Positions 24,347-39,300 of a stretch of DNA of 64,000 nucleotides are shown here, in pieces (the stretch's first letter is position 1; each line of letters starts with the position of its first letter). The notes below the pieces were generated by a model. The model saw only the letters and a program-made list of their open reading frames with translations, was not told where the DNA came from and did no database searches. The stretch comes from Bugula neritina (taxonomy: Eukaryota; Bryozoa; Gymnolaemata; Cheilostomatida; Bugulidae): contig OZ037765.1 in assembly GCA_964035545.1 (NCBI GenBank), positions 4,895,698-4,959,697 on the forward strand, given 5' to 3'. Both the position numbers and the translations under genes were made by a program.

Positions 24347-27300
24347 CTACAGACTAGAATCACAGTTTGTACCGTGGAGATTTGAGGGGGGAGAAGCACT
24401 GCACTGGGGTGGTGACACCCTCATAGCAGTAGACTGGGGCGAGAGAGGTAACCCCTTATTAGCGTGATGCTTTTGTTTGCGAAGTGTATCGTATTCATTG
24501 AGACTAAACAAATTCTCATAAACAGGAAGTTCGTAACAATCAGCAGACGCTGTTTCAGGCGACTGGAGTGCCCGTTTAGCCGCTACGCGTTGCCTCAATT
24601 CCTCAAGATTTGTGTAGACTGGTTTCTCATGGGATACTATGTTGTGAGCATTTTCGTATATCCGCTCTTCAGGGAGAGACAACTCTGGTAAAATAGCTGC
24701 CCCAGTGGTCTCACCATCAGAGAGTTCTACAGGAACTTTGTTGTTCTGGGGCACACTGAATGCTGTGTTGGTAGACAACTGTAGGTTTGTGTTGTTGAGT
24801 TCTTTTGACTCGTGTAAGGAGGCGCAGGCGTAGTGACTTGAGTTGTTATCAGACGAGCTGTGGTTTATATTCAACTTATCGCTACCGTCATCAGCCTCTT
24901 GCTCTGCAGACTGTGATATTTGCAGGAGGGGACGCTCCTCCGCACCCCCGTTATACACCTTATTTTTACGAGCGGTGGACCTACCAGAGCGAGATGAATG
25001 ATGTGACCTTGCAGTGCTATGACTTTGTAAACTGGCATACGACTCATTCAGAGCAGAAGGAGCTGGCTTCCTCCCCTCAGCCTCCATATGCTGCCGCTGC
25101 TGCCGATGTCGGTGCTTCCCGCTACGGTGTGAACTCCTTTTGGACCGGTGACTATAATGACTTTCATCATCAGAGTTGTCTTCCGAATCTCGCATAGACC
25201 TCATATAGTTTGTATGAACATAGGCTTGCTCACTCAGAGGTTTCCTACGACCGCTGTCTCGCTCATACTGCAGAGAAGGGGGCTTCATATACCCACATGG
25301 CCTTATGCTCGGAGAGACTGTTCTCTGAACTGCGTGGCCAGGATTCCTCGGCACACTACTCTGCCACATGTCGGGTGGGTACCTGTAAAACTGGGGAGTG
25401 TTCCTTCCACTTTCGGATGGAGTCCTACACTGACCAATAGTTGGCTCTCTCTGTCGGCCAGTGTGAGCAGAATAAGATGACGTATGCAGTTGGTGAGACG
25501 ACTTCCCCATTGACTGATTCACCTTGTTTCTAACATCTGCAGGCTCCGAGTTGGTGCTACCTAGTCGGTGTCTTTTGGCCTGCTTGGAGTTATGGCTCTT
25601 GATTTGAATTTCAATGCTCATGTGTTGGCCCGGCTCTGTGTTAGTTGGACTGTGAGTGTGAACTCTACCCGTCTCAGGAACTGACATCATAGAGTGGTTC
25701 ATGCTCCTATCTCTGCTGTTTCTCTTTCTTTCCCAGTACCTTTTGGCCACCCCATTCTGATGAGGGTTGAAAAAGACGGGGCCGTCATCGGGAGCCCCCT
25801 GAACGGAAGAGTCTGCTCGGTGGGAATCTGTCATCGAATGTGACATCATAGACGATTTTTTGTGATACTGCATTATTTGTAACAGTGGATTTGGTTGGTT
25901 GGCTGTGCTAGATGCCTTCAAGGAACTAGATGAGTCATCTTCGTGTTTGAAACTCTTGTGAGCGTTGGCATGGCTGATGACGTTGATATTAGTGTTAGAT
26001 CTTGGGGGCGCAGTATCCGAGTCAAGGTCATTCTTATGACACACCTGCCACATGGCGCGAGTGTCGTTGCGAGCGAAACAGTAAAATACGACTAGAAATA
26101 TCCCAAACACAACACACAGAATCATGTAGAAGTAGCTGAGAATAATGTCTAGCTGTTCCATGTTGGGAAGGGAGGGGAGCACAATACTAGCCGCCCCACC
26201 CGCCCACATACACAGGTAGAGGAGCAGAAACAAGACTATGCCGGCCAGCTGGGTTAGAGGTCTGTACTCGGCATCGGCGACTGAGGATTTCTCGGAACCG
26301 TTGTTGGACATGCTGTCGTCCATGTTGTGTGTGTCAAGGCAGCTGTCAGCAGTCGTCTCCAGCATGTCGTCAATGTAGACTTTAGCGTGCTGATTGTGTT
26401 TGGATGAGCAGATGCAGATGTAGAGAATACAGTTGACGAGGAAGAATAAGCCAACTGGTCCGTAGTATGACAGCAGTCCCGGGCTCCAGTGCACGAAACA
26501 ACTACAAGTAAATTTCAATAAATAAAGAATCAGTGAAAAGAAAACTTTAAATAAGCCAGGTGACTGAAAACATGTGTCAGCATTTCATAACACAAGAGAA
26601 AAGTATCTTTACTGACTCACAAACTAATCTCAATACAACGACATAACGAAGAGTGACATGAACATAAGGTAAAGTGTAACTCACTAGAACTTGTTCTGGT
26701 AGAACTCAATGCTAACTGCCCCAGTTATACCACAAACTATGATAGGCACACCCCAGGCAAACAAGTAGAACTTGAGCATTGGATTGGGGGGCAGGGGGGC
26801 CGCCCCGTCTTCTGTTGGCAAATGTCTGTGACTTCTACCGCTCATCTTCTTATATATATTCCTGGCAAAGCAAATTAGAGCTAATTATTCTGTCAAAATA
26901 AAAGGTCAGTACTTTCGTTCTGCAAAGTTTTATCTATTTAAACCATTATTATGATAAATCTATCACATAAAATGAAAATAATGAAACAAGATCCAAACAA
27001 TGAACGTAAAATACAAACACTAGGTGAAACACCAACGTACCAGGTAGTGACGGTTAACCAGAACACAGTAGTAAGAGAGAAGTAGTGTATAGCCATTCCA
27101 AACACTTTACATCCGATATCATCGTACGTCTTGATGCCCAGTATAAACACCAGCTTTAGCAGCAGTACACTGAGGCATGTGTTAATTATAGAGTGCTTCA
27201 ACTTCTTAGACAGCAGTATTGTACTGTAAACATCAAACAGAGTAATCACTACTAGACAAAAGTAATAAGAATATTAATATTAATCTCACCCATTACCATA

Positions 27301-30300
27301 CAATAATTAAATATTAAACCACTCATTATTTCATAGTCTACTAACCAATAAAAAATTAAGCTCAATTCAACAATAAAATAATCAAAAAAACTTTTCTTTG
27401 ACGGAGTTCAATTTTTACTAGCAAAATTTATTAAATGTTTACTTGTGACTGACAAATTTCTCATGCAAATCAAAGCTACTTACAACTATTATCTGTCAAG
27501 TAAGTAACTTGGAGATAAATGAATACAAGTAAACTCTAATGAATTGTAAAAAATATGTGCAAACCTCTTAACATAAACAGTGAAAAGTTAAAAAGTTGGT
27601 TCATAAAAAAGTTTACCTTTTTCAGACTAAATACAAGGGAGGACAACCTGAAACAATTGAGGCATAAAAAACTGCATCTTCTACGTGTATCACAACAACC
27701 AGTACAATTTCTATTTTTATCTGTTTTTATGTCATTTTACTTTATTTAGTACACATCAGCAAGTTAGGACCAAAAACTAAAGCTTGCTCAAAATCCATGA
27801 ATATTCACTATATGGGGTAATTTTATGTGTTGATTTTATTCGCATCTGTTTTTGTAGTGCAAATTCTACAAAAAGAAATGTACCAACCCCCACCAATCAG
27901 ACCCCCCCACAATGCGGACATACACGGCCTCTGCTCACCGGTAAGTACACGTGTAGGTAAGCAGCACCGTGATCAGACACAGACATAGGAAGAAAGCTCC
28001 CACGTAGAACTGAGGTCTGTGTACAAAGAACCATCCCACATGATCTACAAACTCCTTATCAGCTTCAGCCTTTAGTCTCTCCTGTAATTACAACAAGGGA
28101 GAGTGTAGCTATGCAATATTAGTACAGAACTCAGTATCCACAACTTGAGGTAATAAATATTTCATCAATTGCTGGAAGTTCAAAATAATGTGTGTTGCGT
28201 GTTCATGTCGTGTGTGTGTTGCGCGTGTGTATGAGTGATTTGATGGGCAATATTCTACAGGCAAATAGCCATTTAATTGCTAAGAGATTGTAACAAATGT
28301 TATTTAAAATTTTTCTTTTACTGAGCATTGGATAGCTAAAAGCTTGCTACTTGTCTGCATGCCACCCCTGTCTGTCATGTGTCAGTCAGGTGTCAGTCAG
28401 GTGTCTGTCATGCGTCAACCAGGTGAGTGAGAGCTACAGAACTGGCAAACAACTTTTATAATTCGATTTGCCAAGAACTACACTACAGACATACCTGCAG
28501 AAGTGAATAGCTGGCCATGTGATCACACTCAATGATGGAAAGGTTGTGATTGGTTAACCCGAGAGTATTAGATATACGGCAACCGTCTCTCCGCCAGGAC
28601 TGGTTCGTGGAGTCCCAGGAGACAGCCTGCACATTGGGCACTCTGTCCACGTAGTCCTGTCTGGGAAGGGCCACTGTTAGGGGCGTGGATGACAGGCCCC
28701 TCACCTCAGCCCCGACTAAAATCGGTGAAATATTTGGTGTGCTGGAAGGGTATGTAGAGTTGTCTTACGAAACAAGAGGAAATAACTTCAATATTCAGTA
28801 CAAAAATCTGTCTTAGTAAAAAATGGTAAGTAAACCACTTTTAACTGAACAGCAACCATCTTGGCTTGAATAACAAAGTCTTACTTTCTCTTTGACTGTA
28901 CAGAATTCAATCATTTATAAGAATATTATTCTAACTTAACTACTAAAAACACAACAATATGGAAATAAAAATATTGTTTGTGCAATTGTTTTGCTCATGT
29001 TCTGCAGTGAAATATAAAATATGCCTGCTTTAGATACGTGAAATTTGTGATAAAATTTTGCTGAGACTTTCATGTTTAAGTTTGATTAAATTTACCAGGT
29101 TCAGTGTTGTACGGAGATTGTACATTGCACTGAAGAATACAGCAAAACTTCTAAGCCATTTACAGTAAGCTTTATACTAACATATTGAAAACTTTGAATA
29201 CTTATATCCAATTATCTGCATTTTTGTTCCAACCAATCACATGGACTGGAACAGCTGAGTTACAACTCATGTAGATGACATTACAAGTCAGCTTCTACAA
29301 ACTAATACATGTTAGAACTTACTGACTCTAGTGGAGATCACAGGACTGGGTATGAAGTACTTGGAGGAAGGGGAGGGGGTGCCAGTGGTGTTGGAGGGGT
29401 AGAGGTGGTCACTTCTGTATATGATAGTCATCAACTTAAAATAGCGAGGGGTGGGTACCAAGACAACTACGTCTGCCGGTATGTGTATCAGCGCGTCTAC
29501 CTTCTGCAAGCACAGCACAACGTGTTGGTGACACAGCAGCATAATATAGTTGTAGTGCTATTGGGTATATTACAGAACACTGCTTGCAAACTGACTTATC
29601 TTTGAAAATTAATCTGATGTGAGCTTAAAGTAATAGAAAATGTATAATTATAACACAGGAGGAACAGTGGGCTAGTGGTTAGAGCACTGGCTTAGTAAAG
29701 ACAAGGTCAGTGGTTCGAATCCCAGGAAAAGCTATTGGTGATGTTAGGAAGAGCATTCAGTCATAATTATTCCTGTGCCACAATAGAAGCAAATCTTCAA
29801 CCCGCTTAGAAAACCCGTTCCATCACAGGTTCTCACAGGGAAGGATACTTTAAAACCGTGAGTATAATCGTACTGCAGCAAATTAACATTGTGTAATATA
29901 TTACGCTAATATAATACATTATATTATTGTAATATATTACATTAATATAATACATTAGATTAATATTGTGTAATATATTACAATATAATACTCGTATAAC
30001 ACATTAATACAATACTTTACCTATTATAACAGTGTAATATAAGAAGAAAACAACAATGGTTACATAGCGTCACAGCGTTGCGTTATTCGTGACGTGACAG
30101 CCATTACAGTTAGCAACAGACTGCTTACTTGTGACTTCAATCAAAGATCTGCATCCGCCTACCTGATTCTTAGACTTGGCGAAGTCGGGTGTAGCAGCCT
30201 GGTCTATACAGTAGAAGTTGTTAGGAAGGTAGGTCTTTGCCGTCTTGGATATCTGGAGGGCGGTACATAGCAGGCCGATGAAGGAAGTAGTGGGCGTGTA

Positions 30301-33300
30301 CTTACGACTCTGCATAGCTATGTTGTCCATGTAGAGGTTGTACTCAGCCTGTTTATCTAGCATGTAGTTGACTACAGTCTCCAGGTTAGCTCTCATGCTA
30401 CGGAGATAGGAAAGTTACACAACATTTCAAACAAAAGACAACTCCAAACACGGACATTTTACTGAGTTGTACACTAACAATAAGCAGGTATGACAAAAAT
30501 TATTCTATTAAAGTTACCGCATTGTGTAAAATCTACAGCATTAAGCAAACCTAGTTTTTCTAAAAGAATTATTAAAGAAAATGACTTTAATCTACAGTAT
30601 CTAGTAGAAAATAATATTTTAGTAAATAAGAAGATCAACTATTACAGAGTTGAATGTCATAGTAACGTTTTCAGCATTTGCTCTAATGGTAGTATTGATA
30701 CTGCTCATCTGTAGCACCAATGTACATAGTGTACAGGATTATAAGTAACTTAAATACCACAAAAAAAGACAATCATATATATATATTCAACATGCATTGC
30801 TTATACTTGGAACAACAATCTAACATATTAACGGGAGGATGGAATTCACCTAGTGCACGCTCTCTTCTCTATTTCTGCCTCCATCAGCAAAGAGCTATTC
30901 ACGTTCATCATAAGACTGGTTATGTTGAAAACCATCTCCGGAATCTGCAACATCAGCACATTAAATGGAGAGTATAACAATGTACAACAGTTGTGAAGGG
31001 AGCGTAACTCCTACTGTACCATGTTAAGGAAAGACATGAGGTGACAATTACACTCAGTTTTATAAATAAATTTTTATCAAGTCTAAAATGATTTGTGTAG
31101 TAATTCGGTTGGTTGTATACAACTCCATACCTCAGCCTTAGAGTAGAGATAGTAAGAAGAGCTAATTCTGCTAAGAACCTTGGCTACGTATATGACGTCA
31201 ATCTTGTGAGATATGATGTCACTGGACTGCATTAGCATCTTCATCAGTGTCTTCACCATCTCCACGCTGGTAGTGATGTTGAAGTCAGACTACAACAGTG
31301 TTACCATACTGTATAACAAAGGAATGAAATATTACTTCTCTTCTGTATGCAGCATACAACTGGGAGAGATAAGATAACTCTAAACATATGTTTTTGTCTT
31401 GTACAGTAAAATTTACTGACAAAGATATAGCAAGAGCAGACAACTAGCCAATTAGAATTGCCGATACTTGTTAGTTAACAACAAAATTGCTCCAACGTCT
31501 GCAGAATATCTACACTAGTGACCGAGTAACTCACCAGGGACAACTCCCAGAGAAGCTGCGTAATGTCGCTGGAATATTTACAGCCCCGTGTGTCAAGGTC
31601 AACCCACTGAGCATCTGCATTGCACGTATAATAAGCCTTAGCTCCTGACTTGCACATCAGCTCGGCGCGGGAATCATGGCCAGTACGGGGCCATTTATAC
31701 TTCCCCTTGTCGGTTTCCGTGGTTACCTCAGGACACGATGCTGAAAGAGTCGAATAGTAAACTGAGACAAATCTGTAAGAAAATAGTCAGAGCCCACAGG
31801 CTAGATAGACCGAGAGCAAAGTTTAGATCCTGACAATCACTGGAGACACTGGAAACATTTTTACTCATTAATGGAGTGACGTTTCTCTGATTAGCTGGTG
31901 ATAAATATGGAGCATGAGATTTAATGGAGGTTACAAATATTTCATAATATTAGTAACAGAAACAATAAAACTGGGAGACTGCTTCAAATTTAAATTAGTA
32001 CAGGATTGAAACTATATTCTGCATTTTTAATCTCTACATAAATTAGGTATACCCCACACTATATGCTACAACATAAAACACACCTATGATACAGAACACA
32101 CAGATACGGCATAGATATGGTGTTTGTAACATGCAGAGGTATCAGTGAACTTGATGTAACCCACTTAGACTATAAATTGTAGTAACACTATACTTTATAG
32201 TTAGTTGAAGAGGGAAACTATTGACAGCTGCTACTGGACAACAGCATTCCTCTCCACCTACTCAGCTATGTCTGGCAGCTCATAAAACTGCTGCCCATTC
32301 AGCTCTAGTGTTCCGCTAAGTGGATCATTTGCATTATCTAATTACTATACATGTAATTGATGGCAGAACATGGGGACAATGAATTCGTGCTTGGCCTTCA
32401 GAAATTGGCCAATAAAATCAGGAGGTGTATATATATATATCACTGTATATATAATATATATCACAGTATATATCAACGGATAGTGTTAGCTCAAATCTAA
32501 ACGTTAAAAAAATCTAATTTTGATTTGCAATACCAATAGACTTAAATATAGTATGCAGAGCTGAGCAAGAAATGTAATATGTATATATTTGGTCTTTAGA
32601 AAATTTCAATAATGATTATAATATATCAAAATAAACACTGAAAAAGAGATTTCAAGCAATTTATCCAATCGGAAAAGTTTTAAATTGAATAAAACATCCA
32701 ACCTCCTACATCAAAGAATATAAATATGATGGAATAGAGATTAGTTGGAAGAGTTCACAGTGTACAGAGTACAGTACAGTACCACAGTAAACCAGGACAT
32801 GCTGGTGACAGAGAGACTTTAGACTACGTGGTGAAAGTACAGTCATTACACAATATAGGATAGAAGTTGAAAGTAAACATGACTAGAGGAAAATACTGGT
32901 ATGAAATATTTCTCAGTGTCAATTAGAGAACAATTAGTGATTTAACATGCATTATAGCCAATTAAAGTTGATAAGTCAAACATATTGGTAAAAGAGATAT
33001 CTCCTATTTCATATTACACTTGACAAGAGTGTTGAATTTCCACTATAGAAGGCAGGTGTCACGTGAAGACAAGTAGAGTTGAGTTATTGTCATAAGAATA
33101 TATTATACGCATATTAATTCAACTTGTACAATGAAACCAAACAAGTGACAATGTTTACCACCATTCTACCTAGACTATTGCTTTGCAAAAAAATTTCTCA
33201 AAGATAAATTTAATGAAAAGGACAGTTACTATTGCACTGGTAATGAACCCATACAAGTGATAATGTATTGCATGCTACCTAGACTACTGCTGTAAGCACT

Positions 33301-36300
33301 GCTTTGTAAACTTTTTTTATCTCGGACTGTTCAAAGATTAGGTTAATGAAAAGGAGAGTTATTATTGCATTGGTAATTATAATACAGATTTAAATGTGCA
33401 TGTTTATATCTTCCAGTGGTTACTAATGACCCACTACCCGTGGGCATCACACTTCATTAAGGAAGTAATAAAACACAGCTGATAACAGCAGTAAGGCCTT
33501 GAACTTCCTTACATACTAAATATACAGGTAATGAAGCTTGCTATGAGCCCCACCTCAATAGTGAGGTAATTATGTAATGAGATACATATTACAGTTAATA
33601 TTGTTATGTACAGCTATGTTATATACCAGACATGCATATATAATATTGTTAAATGGCAGGTGTAACTTAAAACTAATTATAACTCTAATTTGTAAGAAAC
33701 ATTCTCTAGTAAATACAAATATCAACTTTCTTCTCACATGTTAATATTTCTAAAGACGAGTTTTCACTTTTTACATTATAGAAACTTGACCCAATCTACT
33801 TCCTTTACAATTCTTATTTGAAGTTAAATGATACCCCCCTACTCTACCCCTCTCTCACGACAATGCAAGCTATTTTTGTCTCTACCCCATGACATACATT
33901 TCCACAGCATACAAACACGATGTTCATTAGAGACTATCAACGATAATAAGAAAATGCCAGAAAAATATTGTATCCTTGGATAGGTGAGTAATAGAGAAAT
34001 TGAGAAAAGCTCATGATCTAGAAGAGAAAAGAAGTTATGTTCACAAAAACTTCAACCCAAAGTCCAAACCAAAACTTATTTTAAAATTTCTTCCCTATTG
34101 CAACTGAATGCATGCACAATACTAATAATAGAACTAATATGTGGGGCCCTCATCTTACTCAAAGTAACTCAAACACTGATAGTAAACACTACACTATTAC
34201 ATTGTAATATCTTTCTTACCAGGCTCTGTGAATATACTGAGGGATTTTGTAAAATTGGTCTGTCCATCATTAGCTATACAACTCCACAGTCCCGTTCTCT
34301 CCTTCGTCAAGTTCCTAAGGCTAAAAGCAAACACAGCCTATTGGATGGAAGTAAATTATTTACGCAACTTCTGGTAGACATTTACAATGATTAAGCGTTT
34401 AAATGGCATTCATCACAAATAGACAGAAATAGAAGTCCTATGTCTAGCAAACTGTATTAGTAAATACACCCCATGTTTTGTAAGTTTACACCTCCATTCA
34501 ATCACCCGACTAGCAACACTAACTAGATGAATAGAGCATACAGCTAAACTAAACAGCTCTACAATGTGAAGGCTGCTCACTTCAGAACCTAGAGGTGCTT
34601 TATAACTTCATTCAAAAAGTTTCAGTTAATTCCCCTTTATAGCTTTTATTGAGACTCGTTGAAATTATATTGATAGAGAAATCATTTTCTAACCATTAAA
34701 TGCTGATATCTACAAGGATTTATCCTTCCCTTTCACTAATATCATCAAATCACTGAATAAGTTATCACGAGAGAATAATTTTGACAGTAGTTTTCAAAAT
34801 GTTGTTAATTTTTTGTCTGAAAAATATAAACACACCTTAGAGGTATATATAGCAGAGGTACTTACATAAGAGTTTTAGTAAGTAGACTTGGAGGGGTCTG
34901 TTTCACCACCACCTCTATCTTAGCGGATATATTGGTGGACACAAGTCTACCATTTCTGTACCAGTTAACATGGTGAGTACTATCAGTGGAGACTGTGCAG
35001 TCTATTGGTAGCGTGTCATTAGTGAAGACGAGCTGCGTGGTGGCTGGATCCAACTCAAACACTTTTATACCTCCGGTATTGCCTACAAAAAGGGGAGACA
35101 ACTCAGATAACTTGCACAGTGTAAATGTCTACAGCAAATATTCCTTTAAATATCAAATTTTAACTTTTAATATAATTTATAATTAGAAACCTTTATGCAT
35201 TACAATGAAATATGCAAAATATTCACTCTACTCTATGGAGAACAATTGAAATAGTATTTTACCATCAAAAAATATTACAGCTGTCATCAGGGTATTGTTT
35301 CCTATCCATTATATGGTTGAATAACATCAAGTGCAACAATGCAAATTCATACATGTGAGTGAAAATTTCACTTATGAATGTACAACCGTAGACTAACTTG
35401 CCTTGGGCAGCAAAATAAATGGTTAAAGTTTTAGCTCTGGGCAAACCTACAAAATTGAGTTGGCACTTACCACAATTCATAGTAGACAAGTCCAGGTTCT
35501 TAACCAAAGTACCAGTGAGCGAGGCGGGCTGGGCGCACACGGTGTCCAGAATATTTACTTTGCTGACCTGAGCCCATTCGAGTAAACTCTCCATCCGACA
35601 ATCACATACCAAGTTCGACGAGTTGAAATCACTTCAAAATAAGTATAACTTAAGTATTTAAAGTATAAGTATAACTTAAGTATTTAAAGTATAAGGATAA
35701 CTTAAGTATTTAAAGTATAAGTATAACTCAAGTAGAGACACTATGAGAACACACAGTCACACAGGAATTGCCGTTCCATACATAAGTTCCTGTATTGAGA
35801 GACAGTGTGAATCAGTGGCTGTGACTGCAGTTGCTGTGGTTCATGGAAAGACAGTTGAATAGTACAAGTTGCGCTGTAACTTAATAAAGTTGCTCTCCTT
35901 GGCAAGGAGAATATTCCAATGTTTCAATGCAGAACAAGCAACTACGGCAGTGTAGACTGAGTACCCTGATGTTTTACCAGTTCTCTGTGCATTAGAGAAT
36001 ACCGCTATACTTTCACCTAATTAACATTTTGTAGTAGCTTCGAGCAAATACTGGGTATACATATGAATAACGTATATTTATATATATATCTAAATCTCCA
36101 TACATATCTATATACTAAAGGGTAACATTTTTAAATAACGTTCAAACACTTCTGAGTAAAAAGAAGGAAACAAATAAAAGAACAGCAATACAAGGGGGGG
36201 GCTGACTTACACTCTATTTAGCTGAGTCAAACCACGAAACACTCCTCCTGGCAGCGCCTGAAATACATTTCCCGACAGCGACCTAAAACCAAATAAATTT

Positions 36301-39300
36301 AAATATTAAAAACATACACACCAAGAGGTATGTTAGACGGTACTGCAGGCACATGCAACTAAGACGAGCATGCAGAAGGGATACTGTCAGCTCTGTAAGA
36401 AAAGGCATCTGAAAAGACAGCACATTTGGTATGACACAACCACCACCTTAACATGGATTACCCGCAGCAGGAATTAAATGGTACCCAGCACATGCAGCAG
36501 CAGTGAGAGTTGGATGCAGTGCATAGCGTAGAGTAGAGCGTAAAGTGTATAGTAAAGCGTAGTGTAGAACATAGAGTAAATCGTAGTGAGTAGAGCGTAG
36601 TGTATAGAGTGTAGTGTAGAGAAAAACAAGTGAGTGGCAGAATGATGTGCAAAGACTAGATATAGAGTCTTAGCGCTTGAGCACACTTACACTTTACGCA
36701 GATTAGTTAGGGGTGTGAGACTGCCCGCCTCTACTTGTTCAATGGTATTGTTAGTAAGAAACCTGTTAGATAAAGCAGGTACAGACAATTTCACTTAATA
36801 ATTAATAAGAAGGTTACCTTAGTATAGGAACATGAAGGGGTTTTTATAAGGTAAAGCAAGCCTGAGCATTATCTACAGGCACAGTAGAAGTATGTTATAG
36901 TATAGCTGTATTACAATACAGCTGCTGATATAGTATAGCTGTGTTATAGCAATATAGTTATGGAACGCGCATTCTGGTTTTTAAGTTGGTCTTCTTTACT
37001 ATAGATAACATTTTACAATAGTTTAGATACAAAATACCTAAAATCACTCAAAACAGATAAACAATTTGCACCACGCAGCAAAACTATACAATGAAAATAG
37101 TGAAGATGAATCCACCCCTGTTAGAGAGTGCCCCAGACGAGAGAGTTATAGCTCCACCACTGCTGTCATAATATCATATACAAGCTAGAAAATACTCAGT
37201 AGTTACTTACAGACGCTTCAGCTGTGATAGTCCAGTAAATATGCTGTTATTGATTGTATTGAGTCGGTTGTTAGACAGGTCCCTGCAACAGATTAATATA
37301 CCTGATTCATTGTATAGTTATATATCATACATAGTATAGATTGTGTATACATACAGTACACAGTGTGTGTATACGAGTATATAGTTAGTAGTAAACAGCA
37401 TGTATATACAGTATACAGCATGAACACATGTATACAGTGTGTAGTACACACTGCGTAGTGCACAGTATCAGCATGCAGTATCACAGCATGTGTAAACAAA
37501 CATGCTGTGGTACTGCAAACATAAACAATGATCTACAGTACCAACACCTTTCAAGTGGTGAAAAATGTGGATGCAATTAACATGGCAATCGGTTGCCTAC
37601 CAGTTCTCTGCCCCTTTGATCTGCTGAGCTACTTAGTGTTACCAACAAATCGGCAGCACTAGCTAGTGCTGCCGCCAGTACCCAGTGCTGTGGACTGCAC
37701 TTATATAATACTTTAAATGAAGTATACGTTACATTCTTAGAAAATACTCTCAAGTGATTTTTATAAATAATTAGACCAACAACTCTTTGACTGAATAACC
37801 ACTCAATAAATTAAAAAACCTGATCATTCTGAACCTTATTATGTCACCAAGTGTTTGATGTGAGAAATTTTAAACACAGTAGGATAGCAGAGTGCAACAT
37901 CTGAAGCTGATACGGAGAGGTGTTGGTGTAGCGTCCCCAACATAAGCCGAAGGCCACTACTGGAACAAAGTGAACATGTGGTAATCTATGGCCATTTATC
38001 ATTCCAATAGTAACACTTCTAAGACTTTACTGCTGTGCATGTATAATTACTAAGCTAGCTGAAAAGTTAAATTAATTAATTAAAATGATAAAGTGCAGGA
38101 CTTACAGTCGAGTTAAAGCCTGTAGGCTACTGAAAGCACCAGGTTCTATGGAGGAGATGGAGTTTCCACTCAGATTCCTGTAAAACCCAGCAAGCTATGA
38201 CACTGCAGCAAAGGCTGGAGATGAACACACTGCACCACAGGCTAACACTTCGACACTATTCTATTTGCATTATAATAATACTGACAAGTTGGCCGAGTAC
38301 ATACATTTGAATTTCTCATTTTGAACACTTTTAAACCGCACATGATTCTACTTGCAGAAGGAGGGGGGGGGGTTGGCACTAAATTTTATTGCTGAGATAT
38401 TGTCAAGTATCATACTTTCTTTCACCAGCTGACTAAAGTCAGCATCCGCTTTGGCGACAGCAATAGATACCAGGTGTAAAGGAGTTCATACTACAGTAAA
38501 TCTCACAACCATGGTAGTGATGTGACCATACTACGGACTGCTATTACTGTCACTATTGTTACTGTAACTAAGACTAAGTACTAAAAGTACCAGCACTACT
38601 ACTATTACTGCTACTTCTACTTCTGCTACTACTTCTACTACTACTTCTACTGCTACTGCTACTTCTACTGCTACTACTACTACTACTTCTACTTCTACTG
38701 CTACTTCTACTGCTACTACTACTACCATTATTGCAGTCTACTATGTTACATAAGTCACTAAACACTCACAGTTTGTCCAGATTGGTCAAGATAGATAAGT
38801 CATCTCTATCAATTTTAGTCAGCTTGGCACCAATGATAGATCTAAGAACAAAAGTAACAGCACATTTAATTACTTGTTATTACATCAAGGCATTATAATA
38901 GACGATGTAAAGTTGGTACATTTAGTACCTTGTACCAACTCTAGAATACTCACCACTAAAACTTATATAAACTTCTGCAAGTTCAAATGCAAAATGCATA
39001 CTTTTAGAAAATAGCTGTGCAACTTTTATTACATGCATTATTTTATTTCATATCTTAAATTTATGAACCATGAGTTCATTTTTCAAAATGTTTAAATTAA
39101 GTGCTCAAAAAATGCAATTAAAATTTTTATTCTTGCACAAATACCCTGGTGCAGTTTGACCACAACCCCAGCTGTTTTGGCAAACACATTTAATGGTTTT
39201 TTTTATTGACATAGTGGTGAATGAGCTGGTTGTTTTTGGCAGTTGGGTAGACTTGAAGCTTGGCAGCTTTTAAACAATTCTGATTGGCAGGATTTTACAC

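Noticed and set aside
24464-25480. Plus-strand ORFs of 75-130 codons opposite the ADGRA last exon
   Set aside because: They are shadows of the long minus-strand coding exon, with no recognisable domain and no splice context.
30490-30977. Plus-strand ORFs of 74 and 85 codons within ADGRA introns
   Set aside because: They have no family resemblance and AT-rich composition, and they overlap ADGRA exon 12 on the opposite strand.
38531-38765. Poly-Ser and poly-Val minus-strand frames
   Set aside because: They are translations of a CTN triplet microsatellite within an ADGRA intron.
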